A DNA stretch of 64,000 nucleotides from Cranoglanis bouderius (taxonomy: Eukaryota; Chordata; Actinopteri; Siluriformes; Cranoglanididae), in the NCBI GenBank assembly GCA_023630585.1, contig CM042548.1, positions 12,863,527-12,927,526 on the forward strand. The letters run 5' to 3'. The translations under genes were made by a program, and so were the position numbers. The notes under the pieces were generated by a model. That model saw nothing but the letters and a program-made list of their open reading frames with translations. It searched no databases and was not told the origin of the DNA. Of this stretch, positions 41,636 to 53,716 are shown one piece after another (within the stretch, counting starts at the first letter, position 1; each line of letters starts with the position of its first letter).

Positions 41636-41877
41636 GTTCCTCTGAGTAAAGGACGGAAGTTTGGCTGGCAGTTTTTTGTTTTCTGAGTGTATGACTCGGA
41701 GTGAGTTGGCGTTGTGATCGTGTTCGACTCGGAGGCCTCTCACTGCTGAGTGTGAGTGAAAGTTTAATGGGTAAAAGAGTTAAAAAAGCAAAGGGGAAGA
41801 AGAAAGGTTTCCATTGTGTTCATGAACATGCCCCCTCTCTGTCTGTCTCTCTCTCCATGTCTGTCTCTCTCAGTTTC

Positions 41878-41935
<58 letters not shown>

Positions 41936-42289
41936 GTCTGTTGGGACGAGCGCTCTGTAACTCTGTACAAGTCAAACACGCTGGACTTCTGTTTCCAGTT
42001 TGAGGCTGAAGTGCAGCAGTTCCTCCCCCATGAAGAACTCCTTTGTCTGACAAGCAGCGTTTTCTCAGAACTGGGGGGAAAAGAGAACGATTCGATGACG
42101 TCCATGTTGCTGGTTCATTTCTGATGCTTTCCATTAGCAGCTACACAAACTCTCTGTACATAAATACACTCCGGGCCAAGCATTCTTATTTCACCTCACA
42201 CTTCTATTGTGTTTTTGTGCACTTTAACGGTTCTACATGTTCTACAATTTCTACATATTTGACAACATAGCGTTTTCCTTTCAGACAAG

Positions 42290-42545
42290 GTTTTAAGTAG
42301 AACATGTTAATGCCTGGAACTAAAGAACTATCTAAAGAATGCTTGAGAAACTTTTTTTTTTTTGTTGTGGAAAGAATCTATTTAAATTCATTACATCTCA
42401 ATTAAAAAAAATTCAGTCTAGAACCCTATATGATTTTTTTTTTTTTTTGGTTTTTCTTTCAGATTCCACATAGAACACCTTCAGGAAGATAAGAACCCGT
42501 TACAAAGAACACATAAGGAACCCTTATAAACACTTAAAATAAACT
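42290..42545. repeat. Dispersed GGTTCT/AGAACC repeat (family B)
   Basis: Words such as AAGAACTATCTAAAGAA and TAGAACCCTATATGA, like 22218-22600. Confidence 0.55.
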
Positions 42546-43660
42546 TAAAATAAATGTGTATAATTGGATTAGTTTATTAATAAGCAATGACACAGAAGTG
42601 GTTCAGAACCTCAGACGCTGGAAAGAGGAAAAAGTAGTCTTGGTTCTGAGTTATCACTCTCTAGGGGGGATAGGGGAGAAGGGAGGGGATTTGGAACGTG
42701 CACACTCCAATCCCCCATGTGTGTGTTTTTTCCCCCTGTTTTTGGCAGCTCGGGGAACCCGTGTCAATCACAGTGAAAACATTTAACCACAAAAAATCAA
42801 TTATCTGAGTCCTGCGCTGGACCGGTTTTATGCCCAAATACCACAGACTCGGCTGTGCGGATAGAAGCAGCGCCAAAACTATTAAACTGCACTTCCAAAC
42901 TTTTCCAAACTTCAGTTTTAGTGTTTGACTGGTGTCTCGAGTATGAGAGTGCAACGATACAACCGATTCCTGGAGTGATAATCGTCCAAACCTTCACTGA
43001 GGATTTCAGTCTGTCCTGGCGTCTACTTACAGAATGACAACGAGACACAAAGAAGATCACGGAGAACCTTAGAGATCCTGGAACACCTCAGATATTACTA
43101 TATTTTTTATAGTTCAAGCAAAAATGCAGAGAACTCTTCAGACTACACTTCAATTAACACATCATTAATCAGTTCAACTAATGCTCAACAATAATGTGCT
43201 AAATAATAATCAGTAATAGGTGCTAAATCAGCCACTCCCACTCTGGTATCCATTTCGTGTGTGATTATGTGTGTAGTGTGTACATTTCCACATGCTACAT
43301 GCCCTGAAAATTCACATTAACTCCAGTAGACTCATGTGACATCATTTAAATCCTACATGTTAAAAAAAGAAATGAATGTCAAAATAAATGCGTCCTGCAA
43401 AAATCCCATGCTCGGGGTTCCTCCTGATGGAGAAAACAGAACACATCTGGAATTTTTTTCAGGTTTGTAAAGCGAAATTATTCCTGACCAGCGCTAATAA
43501 AAGTGCAGCTCTCATAAACATTGGGAAGGTTATCAGATGCTTTGTGCCGTAAAACTGTCGGAGTGGATTTTAAAACGACTTTAAACATATAAAAACGGGA
43601 GGAGTCAGAATATAAACACTGCAGACGTGCTGCTGATACACAACTCCTGTTCCTCTGACA

Positions 43661-44933
43661 TCAGACAGCAGGAACATCAGGAGAACTCTCACATCACATA
43701 GCAGGAACATCAGGAGAGCTCACATCACACAGCAGGAACATCAGGAGAACTCTCACATCACACAGCAGGAACATCAGGAGAACTCTCACATCACATAGCA
43801 GGAACATCAGGAGAACTCTCACATCACATAGCAGGAACATCAGGAGAACTCTCACATCACATAGCAGGAACATCAGGAGAACTCTCACATCACATAGCAG
43901 GAACATCAGGAGAACTCTCACATCACATAGCAGGAACATCAGGAGAACTCTCACATCACATAGCAGGAACATCAGGAGAGCTCACATCACACAGCAGGAA
44001 CATCAGGAGAACTCTCACATCACATAGCAGGAACATCAGGAGAACTCTCACATCACATAGCAGGATCATCAGGAGAACTCTCACATCACACAGCAGGAAC
44101 ATCAGGAGAACTCTCACATCACACAGCAGGAACATCAGGAGAACTCACACATCACACATCAGGAACCTCAGGAGAACTCTCACATCACATAGCAGGAACA
44201 TCAGGAGAACTCACATCACACAGCTGGAACATCAGGAGAACTCTCACATCACATAGCAGGAACATCAGGAGAACTCTCACATCACATAGCAGGAACATCA
44301 GGAGAACTCACATCACACAGCAGGAACATCAGGAGAACTCTCACATCACACAGCAGGAACATCAGGAGAACTCTCACATCACATAGCAGGAACATCAGGA
44401 GAACTCTCACATCACATAGCAGGAACATCAGGAGAACTCACATCACACAGCAGGAACATCAGGAGAACTCTCACATCACATAGCAGGAACATCAGGAGAG
44501 CTCACATCACACAGCAGGAACATCAGGAGAACTCCTAAATCACACAGCAGGAACATCAGGAGAACTCACACATCACACATCAGGAACCACAGGAGAACTC
44601 TCACATCACATAGCAGGAACATCAGGAGAACTCTCACATCACACAGCAGAAACATCAGGATAACTCTCACATCACATAGCAGGAACATCAGGAGAACTCA
44701 CATCTCATAGCAGGAACATCAGGAGAACTCTCACATCACATAGCAGGAACATCAGGAGAACTCTCACATCACACAGCAGAAACATCAGGAGAACTCTCAC
44801 ATCACACAGCAGGAACATCAGGAGAACTCTCACATCACACAGCAGAAACATCAGGAGAACTCTCACATCACACAGCAGAAACATCAGGAGAACTCACATC
44901 ACACAGCAGGAACATCAGGAAAACTCACACATC
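43661..44933 (+). repeat. 33-bp minisatellite
   Basis: About 39 copies of a unit AGCAGGAACATCAGGAGAAC plus TCTCACATCACAT, with shorter variants lacking one CT. The alternation CACAGCAGG/CATAGCAGG and the rare CACATCAGGAACC variants (near 44150 and 44574) recur, suggesting block duplications. Confidence 0.97.
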
Positions 44934-44939
44934 CTTTCT

Positions 44940-45150
44940 GATAGGAAAACTCTTTATTTTGTAGGATTCTACATAGAACCCTTTATTGTTCCCTCAAAGC
45001 TAACCAAATAGTTTTTGTAATAAAGAAACTTTTCTTCCAAAGCCTTAGACAAAGGGTTCTTCAAGGGTTCTTTGGATAATTGAGGGTTCTACCTGGAACA
45101 CTTTCTGAGAGGAAGACCCATCGTATGACCCTTAAAGGTTCTACTTGTTT
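44940..45150. repeat. Dispersed GGTTCT/AGAACC repeat (family B)
   Basis: Contains AGAACCCTTTATTGTTCC and GGGTTCTTCAAGGGTTCTTT; adjoins the end of the 33-bp minisatellite. Confidence 0.6.
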
Positions 45151-45507
45151 AGGAGTGTTAAGTTCAGCTTGGAGGCTTGAAATCTGTTAAAGAAATTTAA
45201 TCGTGAATTTTAACTCTGGGTGTGTTTCTTTTATTTCTCTGCCTAATTGCTCCACCCCTGGATTACTGAACCCCGCCCCTGATCATGAACCCCACCCACT
45301 GCTCACTGGCCCCGCCCCTACACTCACCTGCTAATCACTGTATGCAGTATGTGTGTGTTGTTTATTCTTGTGTTTTATGTTTTTATGTTAAATCAATTTT
45401 GTGCTCGATCCGTGACTCTGTTTAATAATCTCTCTCTCTCTCTCTCTCTCTCTGCATTTACATCCTTTCTGTCCATTCCTAAATCATGTCTCATTCTCAG
45501 CTCTCAG

Positions 45508-45560
<53 letters not shown>

Positions 45561-46572
45561 GGAACGCAGGTTACCTGATTGAGATAAATGATGTGAATGA
45601 TGGAGTGTTTATTATTCTCTCTCACTCATCCCAGCTCGTCTGTTAGCAGTTAAATCTGGGCTGGAACAGAGGACGGACTCTGCATTAACGCGAGACTAAA
45701 CACCGTCGGACAAAAATATACATTTTTACCTCAAGGTTATACTCAGGTCTGGATGAGATTACAGGAGATCCTTGTGAGAAAAGAAATCGGATCAGATTTG
45801 TCTAAGGTGCACAAAAAAATGATCACACCGATGCCACTGTCGGAAAATGAAAGTCAGAACCTGGAATTCCAGTGTGAACAGTTTCTCATTCACATACAGA
45901 CATCTTTTGTGTGTGTACGACTTTTGATTTCTTGAGCTGTGATTCAATTATTATTGTTCATTAACATGTCGGATCCCAGTGTTTTAGTCCTTCTAAAAAA
46001 TTTTTAGTAATTGGACGACAAATCCGAGGTAAATGTTGATATTCCGGATGTTTCTGTGTTATTTCTGCTGTCACTCCATGTTCACACTGTCTGTCTAAAC
46101 ATCACAGCTACATACTAGCTAGCACACAGTTAGCACTCTTTTGGTGTCCATATTGCCCAGTTGCCTAGCAACAATGTCCTCACAACTTTTAGTTTATGCT
46201 GCTGTCGAATAAAGCCATGGACTTTAGTGTCCTCAACATAGCCGCTCACACCGTGCACAAACACAGTAAATAAAACATCACTTCACTACTTTAGGTGAGT
46301 TTATATTAGTATTTAGTTAAGATTAATTGACACCCACACATTACTTGGTTAAATCTATAACACTGACTTTACAGTTTACTCTACAGTTTACTTTTGAGAA
46401 AGTAAATACATCATAAGCTCATGAACACTAATGTTAGCTGGCTAGCTTGTGGCTAACAAAATGGAGGCGTACATGTTTTTTTCGCACTTTGTATTCCCAG
46501 TGCAGATTTCCTACTTTTGAGTTAAATCGAATGCAGTAATACTAATTAGGACCCTAGCTAGGTTATCTTTAA
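45151..46572. other. No gene found
   Basis: (TC)n at 45429-45452, (GT)n at 45509-45559, then AT-rich sequence with scattered GCTAGC/GCTAAC words. Nothing coding recognised. Confidence 0.5.
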
Positions 46573-47875
46573 AGGGGTCCTATGATGATTTTAAAAGTTC
46601 ATTATTTTGTTAATTGGGTGTAATAGAATAGGTTAACATGCTTTAATGTTCAAAAAACACATTATTTTTCACATACTGTACATTATTGCAGCACCCAGTT
46701 TGTCTGAAATGCTCCAATGGAGTTCCAGTTTCTCCAAAGCCCCTCCTTCCGAAATGCCCAGAGTGCTCTGATTGGCCAGATGACCCATTGCGTTGTGATT
46801 GACCAAAAACCTCAAGCGTGTTTCGGAAATGTAACGTCCCTTAGCATAATGGTGAGCTTCAGCGTCCAAGGCTTCTAAAGCAATTATAAACACAGTTAAT
46901 AATGTTGTGGGTTTTACCATATCAGTTCGAGTCAGATTCTGAAAATGCGGATGATCAGCAGATCAATCGGAACCAAGTTTGCAGAAAAAGTTTTTATTTT
47001 GTAACTGTCTTACCTTTCAGATACGATGTTATGTTGGTTTCATTTGTATTCTTCACTGTAACAACTTTATGTCCTGAAGTGACACAGTTTTAAAAAACTA
47101 AATTAATTAAAAATTGAAAAATTATGGCGGCATTATGCTGATATTACAAATAGTGATGTAAACGTTTGCGGAAGTAATATCTGGACTTGGATCGAGGCAT
47201 TTTAGGCTGGTCTGGAGCAGTGTTCTCTGTTAGATAGAATAAATCCCTTTGTGGGAGACTATGTGCTTTGTAACTTTGCAGATCTTATACAGTACTGTGC
47301 AAAAGTTTTAGGCACAATATTTATTTTAGTACAAACTTTGTACAGTACAGAAAACATTCTAGATTCCCAAACATTAGTTTTCTAGCACAAAATTAAATGT
47401 TACAGAAAAATGTTTGTATGTCATTAAAGAAAGCAGCATATTATGTAAGAGACCACTTTTCAGACAAAACACATAATGAAGGCTGCTGGGTTTTGCTGCA
47501 AAAATAAGAAGCAAGTGCGAAAGTCAAAGTCTCCAGAAGAACTGTGTCTGGTTCTGCAAGATGCTCAATAAAACTTACCAGCTCATTTCCTTATAAAACT
47601 GCACTAATTATACCGGAGACTACTATTTTTACTTTTATTTTAATTTTTTTGTCACACCAAATATTGACTTTGTTTCATTTACTACTGTTTACTGCTCTTT
47701 ACAGTATTTTTATTTTTTTTATGTAGAAACATTTAATTTCATTATTTTGAAGGCATCTGTTCTACAGCATTTCTTTGTATGTGCCTAAAACCTTTGCACA
47801 GTACTGTACATGCACAAACAGATACATTACACACTAAAGGAAAAGGAAAACATTAAAAAGCATCATATGATCCCT
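46573..47875. mobile_element. Non-autonomous DNA transposon flanked by TTAA (Kolobok- or piggyBac-like)
   Basis: The left end AGGGGTCCTATGATGATTTT matches the reverse complement of the right end (AGGGATCATATGATGCTTTT). Both ends abut TTAA (46569-46572 and 47876-47879). TTAA duplications fit piggyBac or Kolobok; termini of the AGG type favour Kolobok. Without the nested Tc1 piece it is about 785 bases and encodes nothing recognisable. Confidence 0.65.
47290..47806. mobile_element. Non-autonomous Tc1-like element nested in the TTAA element
   Basis: Ends CAGTACTGTGCAAAAGTTTT and, reversed, CAGTACTGTGCAAAGGTTTT, flanked by TA at 47288-47289 and 47807-47808. At 517 bases it is an internally deleted copy; CTCCAGAAGAACTGTG inside may be a leftover of a transposase 3' end. 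Confidence 0.88.
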
Positions 47876-48004
47876 TTAATAAGGTGCTTTCATTGTAGAA
47901 GCTTTGCTAAAGCTAATGAGGGAAGAACAGACAGAGGATTTTCCGGCTCTCAGTCGGACTCCTGGTTAATAAAAGGATCGGGTGTTTGATGTGGTTTCAG
48001 GTTT

Positions 48005-48045
48005 AAAAGTTCTTTAAGCACAGTACAGGACTACCATGCTTAAAG

Positions 48046-48079
<34 letters not shown>
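48005..48079. other. Perfect 16-bp hairpin followed by a poly(T) run
   Basis: The arm AAAAGTTCTTTAAGCA (48005-48020) pairs exactly with TGCTTAAAGAACTTTT (48037-48052) around a 16-base loop, and T continues to 48079. Confidence 0.85.
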
Positions 48080-48082
<3 letters not shown>

Positions 48083-48250
48083 TTTTCAGCTTTAAAGTAT
48101 GCAGTGAGATGTTTCTCTCACTCAGCTGCTAAGCTAATAAGATGTGTTAGTATTATATTTTACTATTTTATTGAATCCAGTCAATTTCACATCAATGTCC
48201 AATTAAACTGCGCACAACTGTGATAATTGGTCTTTGAACTACGACTGGCA

Positions 48251-48251
<1 letters not shown>

Positions 48252-48308
<57 letters not shown>
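48252..48308 (+). repeat. (CA)n of about 28 units
   Basis: Perfect CA run in gene-free DNA. Confidence 0.97.
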
Positions 48309-48310
<2 letters not shown>

Positions 48311-48872
48311 GAGACTGATTATTCTGTATCTCTCCTGCATATTACAGTTTATTTCTTTTTTGGAGATTTAGAGTCTGGAGTCGACAGATGGAGCTTTGAT
48401 GTTAATGATGCTAACAGGTAATGAAAGTGTATAGCCTCCAGTTTAGCATGGTGCAGGACTCACACACACTTGTTGATGTGTTTTCTGACTCTGTATAACA
48501 CACCAATTGAAGCATGGACAAAAGCACAAAGTCGCATAGAGAAAAACACTAGACTGAGATAAGGGGCGTGGCCTGAAATATGTAGGCATGGCTTGTAAAT
48601 TAGAATTTTATGTACCAGATGATGTTAGTGAGACAGAAGATATCGAGTGTGTGATGGTGTAAATGTGTGTAAATGAGAGAAAGTGGTGTTTCTGTGTTAT
48701 TCTGCTGAAGGCTCGGATCCTCCTGAAACTAAACTCCAGAAATCAGAAATTTCTGTTCACCAAAAAATCAGAACTGTAATGAGAATCAATCTGAAAACAA
48801 TCGTTCCTCTCCTGCTGAAAACTGCAGCGGGTCTAAAATAGGAACCCTGACTCATGCTTATCTGCTTTTATA

Positions 48873-48951
<79 letters not shown>
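48873..48951 (+). repeat. (CA)n of about 39 units
   Basis: Perfect CA run in gene-free DNA. Confidence 0.97.
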
Positions 48952-48953
<2 letters not shown>

Positions 48954-49117
48954 GCCTCACGAGTCTCTGATGGTTTCCAGATGGAGAGTCGGCTGCTTTG
49001 TGAAAATAGATTTTCTGCAGAGGCCTTGATCACGTTCTAGTGAGTGTAGTGCACAACTGAGAACCGGTTCTGTTCGCTCTAAAACAACACCCCACACACA
49101 CACCGTCACTAAACACT

Positions 49118-49570
49118 TTCTTCAAGGGTTCTTTAAGGGTTCTTTAAGGGTTCTTTTGGGCTTCACTGGAAAAGAAAGGGTTCTTACCCTCCAAAAAAAT
49201 GTTCTACGTGGAATGCATTGTGATATGAAGATGCGGTGTTGTAGGGTTCTATATAGAGCCTTTAAGAGTTCTCCCAGAAAGACAAACCAAAGAACCTTTT
49301 AGGGTGCTGTATAGAACATTTTCTTCCTATAATTTTATGGGAAAAAAGAGTTCTTCAAGGGTTCTTTACACGTTCATCGATTAGTTAAGGGTTCTTAGCT
49401 TCTAAATTGTACTTGAGTAAACACTCTGTTATAGAGTTCTACATTGAACCTTCACAGGTTCCTCCAGAAGGATAACTGAAGAACCCTAACACTCTTTAAG
49501 GGTTCTTTTATTTATCTGTCTATGTTGGGACAGAAGTCTTAAGGGTTCTAAATTTTTAAAAGTGTATTTC
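49118..49570. repeat. Dispersed GGTTCT/AGAACC repeat (family B), longest copy
   Basis: Some ten occurrences of GGGTTCT with interspersed AGAACC, partly in tandem (TTCTTTAAGGGTTCTTTAAG), so it can fold back on itself. Confidence 0.7.
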
Positions 49571-49680
49571 ATAACAAAACTGAGGGAAATAAAATCATTT
49601 ACTGATAATAAATGGCCCAAAAAAGAATTTCAATTACAAAATTGAAAATTTTGATTTTCAATTACAGAAGCAGCGACACC

Positions 49681-49682
<2 letters not shown>

Positions 49683-49718
<36 letters not shown>
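49683..49718 (+). repeat. (ATC)n of about 12 units
   Basis: Perfect trinucleotide run. Confidence 0.95.
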
Positions 49719-49719
<1 letters not shown>

Positions 49720-49799
49720 ATTTTATATCCTTATATCATTACATTGAGTTTGAGTTTTAAAATTGAGGACATTTTGTTAAAGAAACACAAAGTCAGTGT

Positions 49800-50710
49800 T
49801 TGTCAGTGTCACTAAAAAAGCGATCCTCTACCCCAAACCCTGTTCTATCGGGCATGCATGAAGAGCTTCTCCAAAGAAACGCAGACATGTAAAAAGCAGA
49901 CAAGAAAAGCTGGTACGTGATGTGAAATCCAAGGTGTGCGTTAGCGACTCAGAGGAAGAGGAAATGGTCATTCTCAGCGAGGTGTAAAGTCACGCAGAGG
50001 AAAAAGCTGACTCGGCTTCTTTCCTCTGCTGTCGCCATGACGACCAGTTTTATATTTTTATTTCACTGCGATCCGTGTAAATGTCTCTCTCATGTATGAC
50101 TCATGTAGAAGTATTTCTACTGTGAAAAAGCTGTTTGGCCTGAAAACTGACGTAAAAACCACAGAAACAGAGTGACGACGCTGGAGCTGCGTTTCGCAGC
50201 ATCGACTCGAAGGGTTTGGCCTGAAAAGAGCGGAGGATCGTGTGGAGCCTCGTACACATGACTCACATTAAACTCTAATAAAACATATGAGCAAATAAAG
50301 AAGAGACTTTAAACAAGAACCCTGAAGCATAAAGACGGAGAACGCATCAGCTGCGAGCCTTGATTAGCAAAAATGAACATATAAAATATTATGTAATTCT
50401 TTAAATAATGTGTTTTAGGTTCATTTTATTCATTTTATTCGACTTATTATCTAGGGAACCAAGGAACATGTCATGGGTAAAAAAAATCCGAGCTGACTGT
50501 CTGACAGGAACCAGAGCAGTGATGTGGCTTTAAAGCGGTTCCACTACATGTTCCTCTGATATATATACACAAAATAAAAAAACACGCACATGGACGACAT
50601 CATGTCGAAATCCAGGCCTGAACCCACGAGCATCTGTTTCTTATTCCACACACGGAGGAATTTAATTACACTGAGACGAGCTAAAGACTGGGGAGAGAGA
50701 GAGAGAGAGA
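49800..50710. other. No gene found
   Basis: Mixed-composition DNA with no open frame of note and no recognised repeat, ending in a short (GA)n at 50694-50712. Confidence 0.5.
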
Positions 50711-50714
50711 GATT

Positions 50715-50945
50715 GTGATTGGTCAGAAGGTGTTGATTAATTTTCTATAACAGCAGCTCTGACAGAAGCGCAGCTGCAAATCACAGGTTTATATTAATGT
50801 GCTTGTTTTCTGTAAGATGTTTAAAGCTGTAACTTTAAGTTTTCCGACATCTTCAGGACAGAGGAGTTTACGCTTCTTTGTGGTTTCTCGCTAACACGAC
50901 AAACTGCGAATTTTGTCTTATTAGTGTCATTCATTAATAATTAAA
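50715..50945 (-). repeat. Dispersed repeat family A, reversed copy
   Basis: Reads TGTGATTGGTCAGAAGGTGT and then CCGACATCTTCAGGACAGAG, the reverse complements of the family markers. Confidence 0.85.
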
Positions 50946-51180
50946 TAATTGTAATTGTTGGTAAATTGCTGTGGTATCAGAGGATTAACACTCTTGGGGA
51001 TGTGCAGTTATAGGAAAATAATCAGATAGTCAGCTTCAGGGTGTAACAGTAAGTCCTCCTTTCCACATGTGGTATAGCTGTAAATAATTTGATATGAGTG
51101 AGATCATGTTTACATTACAGAAACCTAAAGGAATTTTTGGCTTGTCTAGTTTTGTAAAAAGCAGCTGCTTCAGTTTTTGG

Positions 51181-51236
<56 letters not shown>
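51181..51236 (+). repeat. (AAT)n of about 18 units
   Basis: Perfect trinucleotide run. Confidence 0.95.
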
Positions 51237-51237
<1 letters not shown>

Positions 51238-51491
51238 GAACAGTGTCCTCACATATTCTTATAGCAAATGTAGTCCCTGTAAGGAAACACAAACACAAAC
51301 AAACACACTGCTGTTCTTCAGTGGAAATATTAGAACTTGGCGAGTTCCTGGGTTCTTTGCACGCCGGTTTGACTCCGACTTTGATTTATTCCGTATTGTT
51401 CTTTTATAGACCACACAGTCATTAGTTCTGCATGAACTGGGGCCTGGTGAAATCTTTATTTCTTTTTTGTTCTTTTTGGAAAAAAAAAAGA

Positions 51492-51618
<127 letters not shown>

Positions 51619-51958
51619 CTAGAAATGACTCCAGTCTACGAGAAACTACAAAGTCCACATCATCTCTCTAACTTCCTTACATGGCAAAAAAACTTTAACC
51701 TTCCTTTAGTTTATATTTATAAATAGAAGGTTTTGGGTGAATTGACGTTGCAGCGATAAACACACAGTTTTATTTACGCTGCACTTTAACTGAGATTAAA
51801 TATCATTCAGTTCTGGTGAGTCGTCATTTCTCAGTGTGGGAATTTGGATGAAAGCCTCGATGTGACTGAGGATTTAGAAAATGTTTTATTTTAGATCGTC
51901 CATTTTCTTCCAGGAAACCGCTGGCTTCATCATTGTTTACTGATGATTTGTGAACATT

Positions 51959-51959
<1 letters not shown>

Positions 51960-52020
<61 letters not shown>
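51960..52020 (+). repeat. (CA)n of about 30 units
   Basis: Perfect CA run. Just after it, ATAGATCCT plus GGTCACATGACCATC recurs twice (near 52037 and 52098), with a weaker third copy near 52158: a degenerate tandem repeat with a period of about 60. Confidence 0.9.
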
Positions 52021-52021
<1 letters not shown>

Positions 52022-53716
52022 ATAAAATATTCAAATAGATCCTCAGTAAGGTCACATGACCATCCTGTGGATATACTTATACCATTAATTATTCACATAG
52101 ATCCTTGTAAAGGTCACATGACCATCATGTGTATACATTTATATCATTAAATAGTCAAAAAGTACCTTGTTATGGTCACATGACATACAGTACACTGGTG
52201 ACCGGAGGGTGGGAACTGGAAGATGTGAAGTGGCATGTCACAGCATCCCCCTCTCTTTAAGAATGGTTTGTTCCAGGAGAGACCCTTGTCCATTACTGTC
52301 ACCTACAGTGCTAATGCATGTCAAAAAGGTTGAAAGGTGTGGGGTTTAAGTTCAAATTGAATAACCATGTGGGAAGACACAGAGGAAAGATAGCTGTATG
52401 TTATTTACTGCTAATACTGAGTCATGACTAATATAGCTAGCTTAAGTACCGCTTAGCATTTCATGTAACTGAAAGTTTTTCAAGTTAGTTCAAGTTCAGA
52501 TTTAGCCAGTTTGATAACATTAGCATCATTAGCAAAGGGACTGATATCCTATTCCATTACTTACAGCTAATATTATCATAATGACATGATGAAGTATGTT
52601 TCTGCAATGGCTAAATTGCTAGCAATGTTCATATTTACAATAGTATTTTTAGAACCACATATGAATTGTCCGGTTTGGCTCGGGTCCGGAGATTTGGTGT
52701 TAAAATATGTTCAGTAATACTCATGGCGCCACATCACGCTAACTCACACCATAAATCACAGCATTGTCAGAGCTCTGGAATCAAACATCCGCACCAAATA
52801 GCACTTCACTAGCAGACCAAATCATTTTCCTCCCTTGAGGAATGTTTCTAAAGAAAAAGTCTGCCACATCGGGTTAAATATTGTGCTGCTGTTGGTTTTG
52901 TCTTTTCTCCTCACACAGTGAGTCACTGCGGGGAATAAATGACATCCTAGCATGGTTTCCTTATTATTCACAGCAACCAAGGACAGAAACGCTTCTCCAA
53001 GAACAACTCTGTAGCCGAAGAAATTATTATTAATTAAAAAATAAAATAAAATCACGCTGTTAGTGTCAACCTAATCTTCAGAGATCATTTTAATCCAGTT
53101 AACTCACATTTATTGATGCTAAAAGATGGTGTTACTAATGCTAACATAGATTATCTTACAACAGCAATGCTGATGCTAAACATGATTTAGGAACTACTTA
53201 TTAATGCAAATGTTAGAAAGAAAATAGTTTTTATTTATCAACCTGAAAATAGACTTCCTTCATTAGTGCTACTGCTAATAACATAGCATTTATGCTAGCA
53301 TAATTTTAACATTAGGCAAGTTGTAATCTCAAACGTGGTCAGAACGATGAACTGGAAGTAATTTGAAATAGATGGTATTCATTAATGCTAACAGTCAACT
53401 TAGCATGCTAATTCATTGTAATGCTAACATGAGTTAAAATGAGAAGATGTGCGTTATTGACAATGCTAGCTAAATATGAAAACTGTTTATTCTATATTAA
53501 TGCTAATGCTAACATGATGTAATAATAGCTCACAGTGATAAGTGACCCAAAAATAGGTCACTCATGTTAGTGCTAAAATATAGGCTAACGTTATTGTTGT
53601 TGATGCTAACAATCTAAATTAGGCTATTTTCATTTTTTACACACATTCATTAGTGATTATGCAATTGATAAGTGCTAATGGTCACCTCTTATTCATGCTA
53701 ATGCTGAGATGAGCTA

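Larger units (their letters stand above)
38557..43660. other. No gene found; microsatellites and dispersed repeats
   Basis: Includes (TC)n at 40163-40210, (AC)n at 40348-40381, (CA)n at 41552-41631, (TC)n at 41877-41935, a family A copy at 41227-41490 and a family B stretch at 42290-42545. Short open frames here have no recognisable protein similarity. Confidence 0.6.

Noticed and set aside
41701..42134. Open frames on both strands around a (TC)n run
   Set aside because: Repeat-driven and not similar to any known protein.
43694..43972. 92-codon minus-strand frame of MFLLCDVRVLL repeats
   Set aside because: The 33-bp unit is a multiple of three, so an open frame is automatic.
43661..44933. 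CRISPR-like array (regular direct repeats)
   Set aside because: The units are contiguous with no unique spacers and the DNA is vertebrate; the same holds for 60226-61690.
46669..46920. 83-codon minus-strand frame as a gene
   Set aside because: It lies inside the TTAA-flanked transposon and has no recognisable domain.
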